DNA of 64,000 bases, taken from an uncultured Saprospiraceae bacterium (GTDB taxonomy: Bacteria > Bacteroidota > Bacteroidia > Chitinophagales > Saprospiraceae). Both the position numbers and the translations under genes were made by a program. Positions 26,973 to 36,204 of the stretch are shown piece after piece. A model generated the notes under the pieces. The model searched no databases. It saw only the letters and a list, made by a program, of their open reading frames with translations, and was not told where the DNA came from. Position 1 is the first letter of the stretch. Each line of letters begins with the position of its first letter. Location: assembly GCA_937944245.1 (NCBI GenBank), contig CALDYY010000009.1:1-64000 (forward strand), given 5' to 3'.

Positions 26973-27024
26973 ATCTTATGTTGTTTGTTCACCAAACAGA
27001 ACAGCAAAGACATTGCTTTTGTTG

Positions 27025-27843
27025 CTAAATTTGAGCGGATGGAGTGTCGTAAATTTGATAGAGGACGGGTAGCAATTTTTCGTGAATCTTCGGTGTAGCA
27101 GCAAGTACGTTTCCGCCAAAAAGATAATCGTCTCCACCTTGAGCATCGCTAACCTTTCCGCCTGCCTCTTGAACAATCAAAATACCAGCAGCTACATCCC
27201 AAGCATTTAGACAATCCTCGAAATAAGCATCAAATCGCCCAACAGCAGTGTAAGCCAAATCTAGTGCAGCAGAGCCAAATCGTCGAATACCTCTTGTTTG
27301 TGGTTTTAATATTCTGATAAATACTAAAATGCGTTCTACTTGAGCAGCATTATCGTAAGGAAAACCAGTTGCTATTAATGATGCTGATAGTAATGTATTA
27401 GCACTTACTTGAATAGGTTGCCCGTTTAAAAATGCACCAATTCCTTTGCCTGCGTAAAAACATTCATCTAAACAAGGTGCATAAACGATACCTATTTGCA
27501 AAATTTCGTCCACCATTAATGCTACACTTACAGAAAAATGGGGGACGCCATGTAAGAAATTTGTCGTGCCGTCTAGTGGGTCAATTATCCAAGTTTGATA
27601 GCTTTTTCGGTTAGCAACCGTATTTTCTTCTGTGATGAAGGTAGAGGATGGTAGTATTTGTTGTAAACCTTCGACCAGCATCTTCTCAGCTTCTTTATCT
27701 ACATAACTAACAAGACTATTCAATGCTTTGTCCTCAACATGCCCGCGTTCGACTTTTCCAAGTTCCTTTAAGATAAATTTTCCTGTCTTTTTTACTATTG
27801 AAAGTGAACGATCTAGTGTCCTGATGATTTCGTGCTGTTTCAT
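27025..27843 (-). CDS. Inositol monophosphatase family protein
   Basis: A phosphatase of about 272 residues in the inositol-1-monophosphatase family, Mg2+-dependent and lithium-sensitive in studied members. Metal-binding motifs are visible: ITEEN near 70-74, WIIDPLDGTTNFLHG near 85-99 and WDVAAGILIVQEAGG near 220. The ATG at 27843 (MKQHEIIRTLDRS) fits the family start; the upstream ATG at 27870 adds nine basic residues. In bacteria such enzymes (SuhB-like) dephosphorylate inositol or related phosphates and can have RNA-related roles. Its downstream neighbour is the small isomerase-like gene. Confidence 0.9.
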   Translation of the reverse strand: MKQHEIIRTLDRSLSIVKKTGKFILKELGKVERGHVEDKALNSLVSYVDKEAEKMLVEGLQQILPSSTFITEENTVANRKSYQTWIIDPLDGTTNFLHGVPHFSVSVALMVDEILQIGIVYAPCLDECFYAGKGIGAFLNGQPIQVSANTLLSASLIATGFPYDNAAQVERILVFIRILKPQTRGIRRFGSAALDLAYTAVGRFDAYFEDCLNAWDVAAGILIVQEAGGKVSDAQGGDDYLFGGNVLAATPKIHEKLLPVLYQIYDTPSAQI

Positions 27844-27980
27844 GGAATGATTTTTATGACGTAATATCAATTTAATTTTAAAGAAAATCAGTAAATTATG
27901 TAATCAATTTTCAAAAAGGAATTGATGCTTGAACTTATGGTTGACCAAGACCTTGAGCGATAGGTAGATTTGATATGCAC

Positions 27981-29042
27981 TTATAAAAATGATTTGAAGG
28001 ACTGAAAGTTAGTAGAAAGGCTAAAATAATTCATACTGCCTGCTAAGTGAAATACTCCTTGCCCATAATCTAATCTAAAGCGGTTCACTTTTAAGCCAAC
28101 ACCAAAACTAAAACCTGCCAAACTTCTCAAGTTAGCTACTTTCAATTCCTGCCCACGAAGCACATTATAGCCAAAGCGCAATCGAAGGTTCTCTGCTTTG
28201 CCGAGAAAAAACTCACCATTAAAGACGAAATGGCGAAAGAAATTGGTGAGTTGCACATTTGATTGAGGCGTATCTTCAAAGCCACTGATAAAAAAGGTGT
28301 TTTCTTGGTTGTTGGGGTCGTCATAAAGAATGTTCCAGCGATTAAGGTAACGATAGAGCACAGAAAACTGGAAGGGCAAATATTTTAGACGTTTGGATAA
28401 ACCAAGTTGCGCTTCATAAGGTAAAGATTCTTTAGTTTCGGCGTAGGTGGAAAGTTGTGTACCAACATTTTTGAAAAGTAAACTCAAGCCTAGATTTCTC
28501 AAAGTATCCTCATAAAAAACACCTAAATCCCCACTGATGCCAATAGAATTGTAGCTTTCTAGTTGCGAGGAAATAAATTTAGCATTTGCACCTAATGAAA
28601 GCCTATCGTTCAACGTTTTTCCTGCACCAAGTACAAAGGCATTTTCGGTAGCCCTAAATTCGCCTAATATATTGCCAAATTCATCAGCAGAGGTGAAATT
28701 ACCATAACTAACATATTGAAAGCCAAGGTGTAGAGAAATGTCTGCTTTGCTTAGATGATGTCCATAGCCAGCGTAACCGTGTTGAATACCATCCAGTAAA
28801 AAGCTATGATTGAAACTTAACTGTTGATGCATTTTTATATTCAACAGTGCAGGATTGGCAAAAGCTAAACTGACATCAGCGTCTTTTATGCTGATTAAAT
28901 GGTCGCCAAGTGCTGCAAGTCTAGCGGAGGAAGGAAAGTTAAGAAATTCATACACGTTGTTACCTCCAATTTGCGCCCACGAACTTATGGCTAATAAAGC
29001 ATTTGCGAAGCTGAAAAGGAAAGTTTTTTTTAAGTATTTCAT
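27981..29042 (-). CDS. porQ: T9SS protein PorQ
   Basis: A 353-residue exported outer-membrane protein. The start at 29042 (MKYLKKTFLFSFANALLAISSWAQ) gives a clean signal peptide; an upstream ATG at 29087 does not. The mature N-terminus IGGNNVYEFLNFPSSARLAALG is the PorQ signature, followed by barrel strands of the PorV/FadL-like type and a C-terminal FSLSTNFQSFKSFL. In Porphyromonas gingivalis PorQ belongs, with PorV, PorU and PorZ, to the attachment complex that processes T9SS cargo at the surface. It is preceded by a PorG-type gene on the same strand, 53 bp away. Confidence 0.9.
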   Translation of the reverse strand: MKYLKKTFLFSFANALLAISSWAQIGGNNVYEFLNFPSSARLAALGDHLISIKDADVSLAFANPALLNIKMHQQLSFNHSFLLDGIQHGYAGYGHHLSKADISLHLGFQYVSYGNFTSADEFGNILGEFRATENAFVLGAGKTLNDRLSLGANAKFISSQLESYNSIGISGDLGVFYEDTLRNLGLSLLFKNVGTQLSTYAETKESLPYEAQLGLSKRLKYLPFQFSVLYRYLNRWNILYDDPNNQENTFFISGFEDTPQSNVQLTNFFRHFVFNGEFFLGKAENLRLRFGYNVLRGQELKVANLRSLAGFSFGVGLKVNRFRLDYGQGVFHLAGSMNYFSLSTNFQSFKSFL

Positions 29043-29095
29043 TTTATTTTCCTTGCCAATGGATGTTAAACAGATAGCACTAGACACTACTTTTT

Positions 29096-29965
29096 CTATC
29101 TACCCACAATCTTTGGACATTTTAAATCACCAAAATAATACAATAAACTTACTCCTGCCACTACGTAAGAATCGTTATTAAAGGCATTCCCTCTTTGGTC
29201 GCCAGTTTTATGGCGTTGGCTTATTCCCTCAATAGGAATGGAGCGATTAGACATAGCCGCGGCTACTGGTCCACGCAAATTACTAATATCTCCCGGATCG
29301 GCATAAATAGTGCTAACATCATCCAAATAATCTGAAAATAAGTAGCGTGCACTTATTTCAACATTAACACTCCAAACACTATTTAAAGATAATTTGATGC
29401 CACCACCATAAACCATACCTATTTGTGTGGAGTAATATTCCTCACCTCTAAATTGCCCTTCTGTCCCAAGGGGTCTAAGTTCAATCATCTCTCCTTGATA
29501 CATTGCTTTAGGGTTAAAGTTGTAAACATTAAATCCGCCAAACAAATAGGGAGTGAAAAATTCATCTCGGCTACCGTGAATGTAAGGCATGAAATTAAAT
29601 TCTATCTGACTGGCTGCCTCCAAAATATTAGATTGAAAACTCAAATTGCGCGAGCGTTCAAAAATGTTTTTAGCATTGGCATCATCTGCACCAATTGTCC
29701 CGTAATTACCTGAAAATTTGAGGGCAATTCGCTCATTGAAGTTGTATCTAAATATAGCTCCAGCAGCAAATCCAGGAGAACCAAGTGAAAAATTGGTGTT
29801 TAGGTCTCCAAAGTAATGAGACGCTCCCAACCAGCCTCCAGCTTCCCAACCTTCTTGCGCTTTGCTCACAGTAAATGAGCCGAGAAAAAATAATGTTAAT
29901 AGCACGAAACGATTCACAGGAAAATGTATTATTATGATTTTATTTTGGTTAGTGTAATTAGTCAT
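29096..29965 (-). CDS. porG: PorG-like (DUF6089) outer-membrane protein
   Basis: A 289-residue exported barrel protein. After a hydrophobic signal (FVLLTLFFLGSFTVSKAQ, about 20-37) comes the DUF6089 pattern GWEAGGWLGASHYFGDLN, then FAAGAIFRYNFNERIALK, the long ERSRNLSFQSNILEAASQIEFNF strand and a glycine-rich end. PorG in P. gingivalis interacts with the PorK/PorN ring of T9SS. The assignment to PorG rather than another DUF6089 paralogue is moderately sure. It lies upstream of porQ with a 53-bp gap, so the pair is probably one operon. Confidence 0.75.
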   Translation of the reverse strand: MTNYTNQNKIIIIHFPVNRFVLLTLFFLGSFTVSKAQEGWEAGGWLGASHYFGDLNTNFSLGSPGFAAGAIFRYNFNERIALKFSGNYGTIGADDANAKNIFERSRNLSFQSNILEAASQIEFNFMPYIHGSRDEFFTPYLFGGFNVYNFNPKAMYQGEMIELRPLGTEGQFRGEEYYSTQIGMVYGGGIKLSLNSVWSVNVEISARYLFSDYLDDVSTIYADPGDISNLRGPVAAAMSNRSIPIEGISQRHKTGDQRGNAFNNDSYVVAGVSLLYYFGDLKCPKIVGR

Positions 29966-30055
29966 CTAGCCTATTTAGTTTGCTGTTTTGCTACAAAAAG
30001 TAAGACTTCTGGTTAAACGGCAAAACGCAGCAATGTAGTGTATGGTTATTTTGTT

Positions 30056-32902
30056 TTAGAGCTTGTCCTTTAAAAATTGTCCTGTGTAAGACTCTGTAAC
30101 TTTCAAAATTCCTTCAGGTGTACCTTGATATAGGAGATTTCCTCCTTTTTTACCGCCATCTGGTCCCAAATCAATCAGCCAATCTGCTGATTTGATAACT
30201 TGCAAATTATGCTCCACGACTAATACGCTATGTCCTTTTTCTACAAGGGCATTTAATGCGTCTAAAAGTTTCTGCACATCGTGAAAATGTAAACCCGTGG
30301 TAGGTTCATCAAAAATAAAGAAAATATTTTCTTCTTTGTTGTCTTTCCCTAAATAAGAGGCTAGTTTTACTCGCTGCGCTTCGCCGCCCGAGAGTGTGCT
30401 AGAGGATTGACCTAGTTTGACATAGCCCAAACCTACATCTTGCAGGGGTTGTAATTTGCTGATAATGTCTTTTTTCTTAGCAAAAAATTCAATCGCCTCG
30501 TCCACACTAAGTTCAAGGATGTCAAAAATGCTTTTTTCTTGATATTTAACTTCTAGCACTTCCTGTTTGAATTTCTTGCCTTTACATTCTTCACATTCTA
30601 AGCGAACATCTGCTAGAAATTGCATTTCTATAATTTGTTCCCCTTCGCCTTTGCAAGTCTCGCAGCGACCAGCATCCACATTAAAGGAAAAATGTTTGGG
30701 AGAGAAACCTCTAATTTTTGCCAGTTGCTGGTCGGACATAAGCTTGCGTATAGCATCATAAGCCTTTACATAAGTCACTGGATTAGAACGAGAAGAGCGA
30801 CCAATAGGCGCTTGGTCTATCATTTCAATTTGTTTGATTTTGTGCAAATCGCCAGTCAATATTTTCTGCTCGCTTTCTTCATTTGCACTAGTGCGCTCTA
30901 AATGTTGCTTTAAATTGGGGTAAAGAATTTGCTTGACCAATGTTGTTTTTCCACTGCCTGAAACACCCGAAACAACAGTAAGCGTATTTAACGGAAATTG
31001 CACATCAATATTTTTCAGATTGTGCATTTTAGCCCCTTTCACCCAAAGGGAGTATTTGAATTTGCGACGCTGTTTTGGCACAGGAATATTCATAGTGCCA
31101 TTCATATATTTGGTAGTCAAACTATTGGCTGCTTCGGAGTAGATTTTTTCGTATGCCCCTGCGAATACTACATTACCTCCATTCACACCTGCCAAAGGTC
31201 CAATATCTACTAAGTAATCGGCACTTGCAATGACATCTTCCTCATGCTCTACCACAATTACGGTGTTGCCTAAATCTCTTAGATTGCGCAACACTTCTAC
31301 CAATCGAGCAGTATCTTTAGGATGTAATCCAACGCTGGGTTCATCCAAAATATACATAGAGGCGGTCAGGTTGCTTCCTAAGGTACGGGTTAAATTAATC
31401 CGCTGAGTTTCGCCGCCTGACAATGTGCCAGATGTTCGATTGAGCGTCAAGTAGCTTAATCCTACACTCGTCATAAATCGTAAGCGATTTTCGATTTCGA
31501 GCAGCAAACGCTTGCCAATATTGAGGTCTTGTTCATTCAATTTCAATGACTCGAAGAAGGCTAATAGTTCGTCAATAGGTAAATCAATCAAGTCGGTAAT
31601 AGCTTTCCCACCAATTTTCACATAAGTAGCCTCTTTTCTTAATCTTCCTCCTTCGCAAGTAGGGCAGATGGTGCGTCCACGATAGCGCGCCAACATGACA
31701 CGGCTTTGGATCTTATAGGTTGATTCTTCTAATTGTCTGAAAAATTCGTTAATGCCTTGAAAATATTTTGTACCCTCCCAAAGCACTTTTCTTTCTTGCT
31801 TTGTCAAATCTTCATAAGGACGATGAATTGGAAAATTGACCGCATCTGCCGCTGCAATAAGTTGCTCCAGCCACCAACTACCTTTTTCGCCCTTCCAAGC
31901 AGCAACTGCACCTTCATAGACAGAAAGTGATTTGTCGGGAATTACTTTTTCTTCGTCAATACCCATTACTTTCCCAAAGCCTTCGCACTGCGGACAAGCA
32001 CCATAAGGGTTGTTATAGTTAAATAGTTGAGGCGTTAAGTCTAAAAAAGTAATGCCGTCTAATTCAAAGCGATTGTTGAAATTTTTGATAACATCGTTGC
32101 CTACATCAATGATACACTCGCCTAAACTTTCGTAAAAAGCAGTTTGTACAGAATCAGCAACTCGTCTGGTGTTTTCCTCGTCATTGTGTTTTACTACAAA
32201 TCGGTCAATTAGAATGCGGAGTTCGTCCGTAGGCGCGTCTTTTATTTTTTGACTTAAATCTAGTAAATCGCTTTCCAAAATGGTTTCGATTTCATGGCGT
32301 TCGCCCTTGTAGTCCAAACGGGTATAACCTTTTTGTAGCAATAAGCTAAGTTCTTGTTTTAGTGTTCTTTCCTGATATTGCTTTTGCAAAGGGATAAATA
32401 ACTGCACTTTTGTCCCTTCTGCTTGCGATTGAATAAAATCTACAACATCCGAGACTTCGTGTTTCTTTACCAAGTCGCCCGAAATAGGCGAATAGGTTTT
32501 GCCAATTCGAGCATAAAGCAAACGCAAGTAGTCGTAAATTTCGGTTAATGAACCTACTGTGGAACGCGCATTACTGGTACTCACTTTTTGCTCAATAGCA
32601 ATAGCTGGGCAAATGCCTTTGATATAATCCACATCGGGTTTTTTCATACGCCCAAGAAATTGGCGCGCATAGGAGGATAAACTTTCTACATAACGACGTT
32701 GTCCTTCTGCGTACAGCACATCCATCATTAAAGAAGATTTACCAGAGCCTGAAACCCCTGTCACGACTACTAACTGATTTTTAGGAATCCTAAGGTCAAC
32801 GTTTTTTAAGTTATTGGTGCGCGCACCTTTGATATAAATGTAATCCTTTACGTTTTCTTCTTCTGTGTTTATGCTTTCTAAAATGGTAGTCGTTTTATTC
32901 AT
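30056..32902 (-). CDS. uvrA: Excinuclease ABC subunit UvrA
   Basis: A 948-residue UvrA, the DNA-damage recognition ATPase of nucleotide excision repair. Two ABC modules are present: Walker A GVSGSGKSSL near 49-58 with DEPSVGLHPKD, and a second Walker A GVSGSGKTTL with DEPTTGLHFHDV. LSGGETQR and LSGGEAQR are the two signature motifs. Zinc-finger pairs CPTCEG and CETCKGEGE..CEECKGKKF are intact. At the ARIGKTYSPISG position many phyla carry CPxCG; the variant here lacks those cysteines, which as I recall is usual in Bacteroidota. It is a single gene, divergent from the next operon. Confidence 0.97.
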   Translation of the reverse strand: MNKTTTILESINTEEENVKDYIYIKGARTNNLKNVDLRIPKNQLVVVTGVSGSGKSSLMMDVLYAEGQRRYVESLSSYARQFLGRMKKPDVDYIKGICPAIAIEQKVSTSNARSTVGSLTEIYDYLRLLYARIGKTYSPISGDLVKKHEVSDVVDFIQSQAEGTKVQLFIPLQKQYQERTLKQELSLLLQKGYTRLDYKGERHEIETILESDLLDLSQKIKDAPTDELRILIDRFVVKHNDEENTRRVADSVQTAFYESLGECIIDVGNDVIKNFNNRFELDGITFLDLTPQLFNYNNPYGACPQCEGFGKVMGIDEEKVIPDKSLSVYEGAVAAWKGEKGSWWLEQLIAAADAVNFPIHRPYEDLTKQERKVLWEGTKYFQGINEFFRQLEESTYKIQSRVMLARYRGRTICPTCEGGRLRKEATYVKIGGKAITDLIDLPIDELLAFFESLKLNEQDLNIGKRLLLEIENRLRFMTSVGLSYLTLNRTSGTLSGGETQRINLTRTLGSNLTASMYILDEPSVGLHPKDTARLVEVLRNLRDLGNTVIVVEHEEDVIASADYLVDIGPLAGVNGGNVVFAGAYEKIYSEAANSLTTKYMNGTMNIPVPKQRRKFKYSLWVKGAKMHNLKNIDVQFPLNTLTVVSGVSGSGKTTLVKQILYPNLKQHLERTSANEESEQKILTGDLHKIKQIEMIDQAPIGRSSRSNPVTYVKAYDAIRKLMSDQQLAKIRGFSPKHFSFNVDAGRCETCKGEGEQIIEMQFLADVRLECEECKGKKFKQEVLEVKYQEKSIFDILELSVDEAIEFFAKKKDIISKLQPLQDVGLGYVKLGQSSSTLSGGEAQRVKLASYLGKDNKEENIFFIFDEPTTGLHFHDVQKLLDALNALVEKGHSVLVVEHNLQVIKSADWLIDLGPDGGKKGGNLLYQGTPEGILKVTESYTGQFLKDKL

Positions 32903-33074
32903 ACTAATTTTTTATTCAAGAACCTTTTCATAACGCAGAATCAGGAGTTAGGGTTTTGAGGAGAAAAATACGCGAATAGGGTGTTGATAATTTTTTGTGC
33001 TAAAATCGGTATGGAATCGTCTAAATTGTGATAATTAATGTTTTGCAGGAAGAATTACAAACACAGACCACAGC

Positions 33075-33404
33075 GTGAATCAAGAAATTACAGCCTTACT
33101 CTTACGAGATTTACAGTTAGAAGAATCCGAAGAAGATATGCTTTCTGAAGAAGAACTTTTGCAATGGCTCGCCAATCAAATAGCTTATTTGATGGAATAT
33201 CGTTTGGAATTTTTAATGAGCTTGATGTATCGCCTTGATGTTTCAGAGGTTAAAGTTCGAGAAGCCATCTCATGCACACAAGAAAAAGCTACAAATATGA
33301 TACTAGCAGAATTGATACTTAATCGGCAAAAAGAGCGTCTGTTCACAAAGCAACATTTCAAGCAGCCTGATATTGAAGGAATAGATGATTGTTTAAAATG
33401 GTAG
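33075..33404 (+). CDS. Small acidic protein, function unknown
   Basis: A 109-residue protein from a GTG at 33075. The first 30 residues are very acidic (EESEEDMLSEEE), followed by helices with LLQWLANQIAYLMEYRLEFLMSLMYRLDV and a basic tail. The helix LDVSEVKVREAISCTQEKATNMILAELIL resembles a helical bundle, not a known catalytic fold. I do not recognise a family. A GTG start is needed because the next ATG would lose the acidic head. It is the first of three plus-strand genes that end in a MazG-like pyrophosphohydrolase, so it may share their promoter. Confidence 0.6.
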   Translation: MNQEITALLLRDLQLEESEEDMLSEEELLQWLANQIAYLMEYRLEFLMSLMYRLDVSEVKVREAISCTQEKATNMILAELILNRQKERLFTKQHFKQPDIEGIDDCLKW

Positions 33405-33473
33405 AAGATTACTAACGGATTGAACTTTTTTATGGATATTTGTAAAAATCGTAAATAATCAAATCTCAAGACA

Positions 33474-33821
33474 ATGAATAAATTTCTAGTTCAACTAACA
33501 CTTACCTTAGTAATAGGCACTTTGGTGCAGTTATTTTTGCCTTGGTGGAGTTTAGTGGTTGTAGCTGCTATTATCGGTTTATTTTTTAAATATAAATACG
33601 ATGTAACGAGCTTTTTGGCGGGTTTTGTGGCGATAGGTATTTCTTGGTTTATTTATGCCTTTTGGCTTTCTAGCGGTTCTTCCACACTACCAGAAAAAAT
33701 GGGGGAACTTTTTGGTGGGGTATCGCCATTTACTCTTGTTTTGATGAGTGCTTTTATCGGTGCTATGGCGGGTGGCTTAGGAGCTTTGACTGGCTCGATG
33801 GGTAGAAAATTAGTGGCTTAA
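33474..33821 (+). CDS. Small inner-membrane protein, function unknown
   Basis: A 115-residue hydrophobic protein with about four membrane segments: 5-20 (LVQLTLTLVIGTLVQL), 22-39, 45-66 and 80-108, with a charged KYKYD loop at 39-43. No catalytic motif is seen. The next gene (MazG-like) starts 12 bp downstream, so the two are co-transcribed. Function unknown; size and topology resemble small conserved membrane proteins of Bacteroidota. Confidence 0.65.
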   Translation: MNKFLVQLTLTLVIGTLVQLFLPWWSLVVVAAIIGLFFKYKYDVTSFLAGFVAIGISWFIYAFWLSSGSSTLPEKMGELFGGVSPFTLVLMSAFIGAMAGGLGALTGSMGRKLVA

Positions 33822-33833
33822 ACTTCGGAATAA

Positions 33834-34181
33834 ATGGAAAACATAAGCATCGCTCAGGCGCAAGCCATGGTAGATGAATGGATAAATACCACAGGCATTC
33901 GCTACTTCAATGAACTAACCAATACAGCTATCTTGATGGAAGAAGTAGGAGAAGTAGCGCGCCTAATGGCTCGAATTTATGGCGAGCAGTCGTTCAAGCA
34001 AGCAGAAAAAGCACTTACCGCAAAAGAAGATTTAGCCGATGAAATGGCAGATGTACTATTTGTGCTCATTTGCCTCGCCAATCAAACTGGTGTAAATTTA
34101 ACGGATGCACTAAAGAAAAATTTAGCTAAGAAAACAAACAGAGATAGCCTGCGTCATGCACAAAATGAAAAATTGAGGTAG
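33834..34181 (+). CDS. MazG-like nucleotide pyrophosphohydrolase
   Basis: A 115-residue all-alpha NTP pyrophosphatase of the MazG/dCTPase superfamily. Metal-binding acidic motifs are EEVGEVARL (EExxE type) near 36-44 and DLADEMADVLF near 67-77, which coordinate Mg2+ and hydrolyse nucleoside triphosphates to monophosphates. The size is that of a single-domain MazG-like protein, which typically clears aberrant dNTPs. It follows the membrane protein by 12 bp and is convergent with queE. Confidence 0.88.
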   Translation: MENISIAQAQAMVDEWINTTGIRYFNELTNTAILMEEVGEVARLMARIYGEQSFKQAEKALTAKEDLADEMADVLFVLICLANQTGVNLTDALKKNLAKKTNRDSLRHAQNEKLR

Positions 34182-34207
34182 GGAGTAAACTAACTTTAAT
34201 AGGTTTT

Positions 34208-34855
34208 TCATGGAATATTGATAAACTTATGCGTTTGCAAACTCAAACGCCACTTAGGATGCTGCAAACAATATTGGATAGCCAACTGAATATTTCGAGC
34301 TTGATAGTTTCCATCCATAGGTTGTAAATAGAAATACTTGAAATTTAGATGAGTATATAGCTCAGGCGCTGCACCCAATTGTGGGAACACTAATTTTAGT
34401 TCATCTCCTTGGGTAATCACAAGGTTTGTACCTGCCTTTGGGCTCATACACACCCAGTCAATACCTTTTGGCACTTCAATTGTTCCATTAGTTTCAATCG
34501 CTACTTCAAACCCTTGTTGGTGAAAAGCATCAATTAAAGGTTCGTCTAGTTGTAGCAGCGGTTCTCCGCCTGTACAAACGACATAAGGTTTGCCTGTTTG
34601 TAAGTTGGGTTGCCAAAGGCTAGCGATTTTAGCAGCTAAGGTTTGAGCAGTGTAGCGTCCACCATTTTCACCATCCGTGCCTATAAAATCGGTATCACAA
34701 AATTGGCAAATGGCTTTGGAGCGGTCTTCCTCTCTTCCCGACCAAAGGTTGCACCCTGTGAAACGGCAAAAAACAGCAGGTCTGCCTGTGTGCGCGCCTT
34801 CACCTTGAAGGGTATAATATATTTCTTTGACTTTATACAAATGCTGATGATTCAA
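34208..34855 (-). CDS. queE: 7-carboxy-7-deazaguanine synthase QueE
   Basis: A 215-residue radical SAM enzyme of the queuosine pathway that contracts 6-carboxytetrahydropterin to 7-carboxy-7-deazaguanine. The cluster cysteines follow the QueE spacing C-x14-C-x2-C: Cys35, Cys50 and Cys53, with the Asp/Thr of CDTDF. YTLQGEGAHTGRPAVFCR precedes the cluster, and CTGGEPLLQ and AIETNGT are SAM-binding and substrate elements. The length is normal. It is downstream of sixA with a 3-bp gap, so the two form an operon. Other que genes are not in the window. Confidence 0.93.
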   Translation of the reverse strand: MNHQHLYKVKEIYYTLQGEGAHTGRPAVFCRFTGCNLWSGREEDRSKAICQFCDTDFIGTDGENGGRYTAQTLAAKIASLWQPNLQTGKPYVVCTGGEPLLQLDEPLIDAFHQQGFEVAIETNGTIEVPKGIDWVCMSPKAGTNLVITQGDELKLVFPQLGAAPELYTHLNFKYFYLQPMDGNYQARNIQLAIQYCLQHPKWRLSLQTHKFINIP

Positions 34856-34858
34856 AGG

Positions 34859-35353
34859 CTACTTAAATTGCTTTGGATAGTAAAATGCTTTAAGTACCCC
34901 AGTGGTTGAGTTGAATGCCGCCCAATCATTGATAGCTGCCTCCACCTGTACCATTCCGCAGGTTGGAACATTATCAATAACATTGTGATGGAACAAATTA
35001 GCCAATAAGGTAAAGGTTGGATTGTGTCCAAACATCAAAACACTAGACCAGCTATTATCCAACTGTCGAACAATATGCAGTATAGTGTTTACATCCGCTT
35101 CATAAATTTGATCTACCACAATAATGTGTTTTTCGGAAATATTAAGTGCTTTTGCAAAGTAGGTTGCTGTTGTAAAAGCACGTTTCGCTGGACTACTAAT
35201 AAGAGCATCCACGGTAGGATTTAAATTGCTCAAATGCTTTGCCATCATTGGTGCATCAGCTAAACCTCTTTTATTTAAAGGGCGGTTAATGTCTTTTAAA
35301 GATTTATCAGACCAGCTCGACTTGGCGTGCCTAATAAAGAATACTGTTTTCAT
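34859..35353 (-). CDS. sixA: SixA-type histidine phosphatase
   Basis: A 164-residue phosphohistidine phosphatase. The histidine-phosphatase signature IRHAKSSWSD starts at residue 7, with the phosphorylated His9, then DINRPLNKRGLADA and a later catalytic His in MFGHNPTFTLL. SixA removes phosphate from histidine phosphotransfer proteins. The ATG at 35353 (MKTVFFIRHAK) is the family-like start; an upstream in-frame ATG at 35380 adds nine residues. It is transcribed just before queE. Confidence 0.88.
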   Translation of the reverse strand: MKTVFFIRHAKSSWSDKSLKDINRPLNKRGLADAPMMAKHLSNLNPTVDALISSPAKRAFTTATYFAKALNISEKHIIVVDQIYEADVNTILHIVRQLDNSWSSVLMFGHNPTFTLLANLFHHNVIDNVPTCGMVQVEAAINDWAAFNSTTGVLKAFYYPKQFK

Positions 35354-35458
35354 TCGATACGTTTTCAGTACATACTGCAAAAATTAAGCGAAGCTCCAGC
35401 TCACATCTAAAGATTTAGCTAAAGTTTCGCCATTGTTAATTTTCAGCCAGTAGTCATC

Positions 35459-35821
35459 CTACCAAGAAATATCATCATCTTCTGTGTTGAAATCAACACG
35501 ACCACCATCATTATTTTCTTCTTCATACTCATCGTGGCGACGTGTAAATTCATCATAGTCATAATCAGGTAGTAACTGAGTTTTTACGTGATTAATCGCT
35601 TCTTCTAATCCTTCAATAAAGCGATTGAAGTCCTCCTTATACAAGAAGATTTTGTGGCGTTCATACCCATCCCCATTAAACTTCTTTGTACTCTCTGTAA
35701 GGGTTAAATAAAAATCATCCCCTTTTGTTTGACGTACATCAAAAAAGTAAGTACGTCTTTTCCCCGCACGCACCTTTTTCGAGTACACACTCTCAAATTT
35801 TGAGTTTCTCCCGTTATCCAC
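35459..35821 (-). CDS. PUR-family nucleic-acid-binding protein (DUF3276)
   Basis: A 120-residue protein with one PUR repeat: ESVYSKKVRAGKRRTYFFDVRQ, then FYLTLTESTKKF and RHKIFLYKEDFNRFIEGLEEAI. It ends in an Asp/Glu-rich tail (DEYEEENNDGG...EDDDISW). PUR domains bind single-stranded DNA or RNA as dimers. DUF3276 members are widespread in Bacteroidota and spirochaetes. The acidic tail may compete with nucleic acid. It is a single gene with a long upstream region shared with hemF, and a candidate -7 box at 35894-35901. Confidence 0.9.
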   Translation of the reverse strand: MDNGRNSKFESVYSKKVRAGKRRTYFFDVRQTKGDDFYLTLTESTKKFNGDGYERHKIFLYKEDFNRFIEGLEEAINHVKTQLLPDYDYDEFTRRHDEYEEENNDGGRVDFNTEDDDISW

Positions 35822-36204
35822 AACGTTCTATTTTAATTGAAAAATGATTTAAAACGCTTGCAATTCAAAAATATTAATCAACAATTAATACATCAAAGAT
35901 AACCTATCTTTTTAGGAATTACTTTCTTGTGTTCTTATTACACACAAAAGTAATGTTTTGAAAAAAATAAAAAAATATTCCTGATGGAAAAGGCGGTTAG
36001 GATAAACTTTTGACAAAACAGATTCATTTCAAAAACAAATTATTCTAGTTGCCCTCATGGTAGGATATAAAAATGATAGCTCATGTTGTCATATGTAAAT
36101 AAAAAGTGGGCATATTTGACAATAAACTTTTTATTGGAAAAGTGAATAACTCTTTAGGAAGAAGTAAAATTTAGCTGTTTTTGTGATAAAAATAACTACT
36201 TAAC
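35822..36204. promoter_or_regulatory. Divergent promoter region, PUR protein and hemF
   Basis: This 383-bp AT-rich interval holds no gene. On the minus strand TATCTTTG (35901-35894) is an exact -7 match about 75 bp before the PUR gene, with no -33 at the right spacing. For hemF I see no convincing pair of boxes. Confidence 0.45.
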
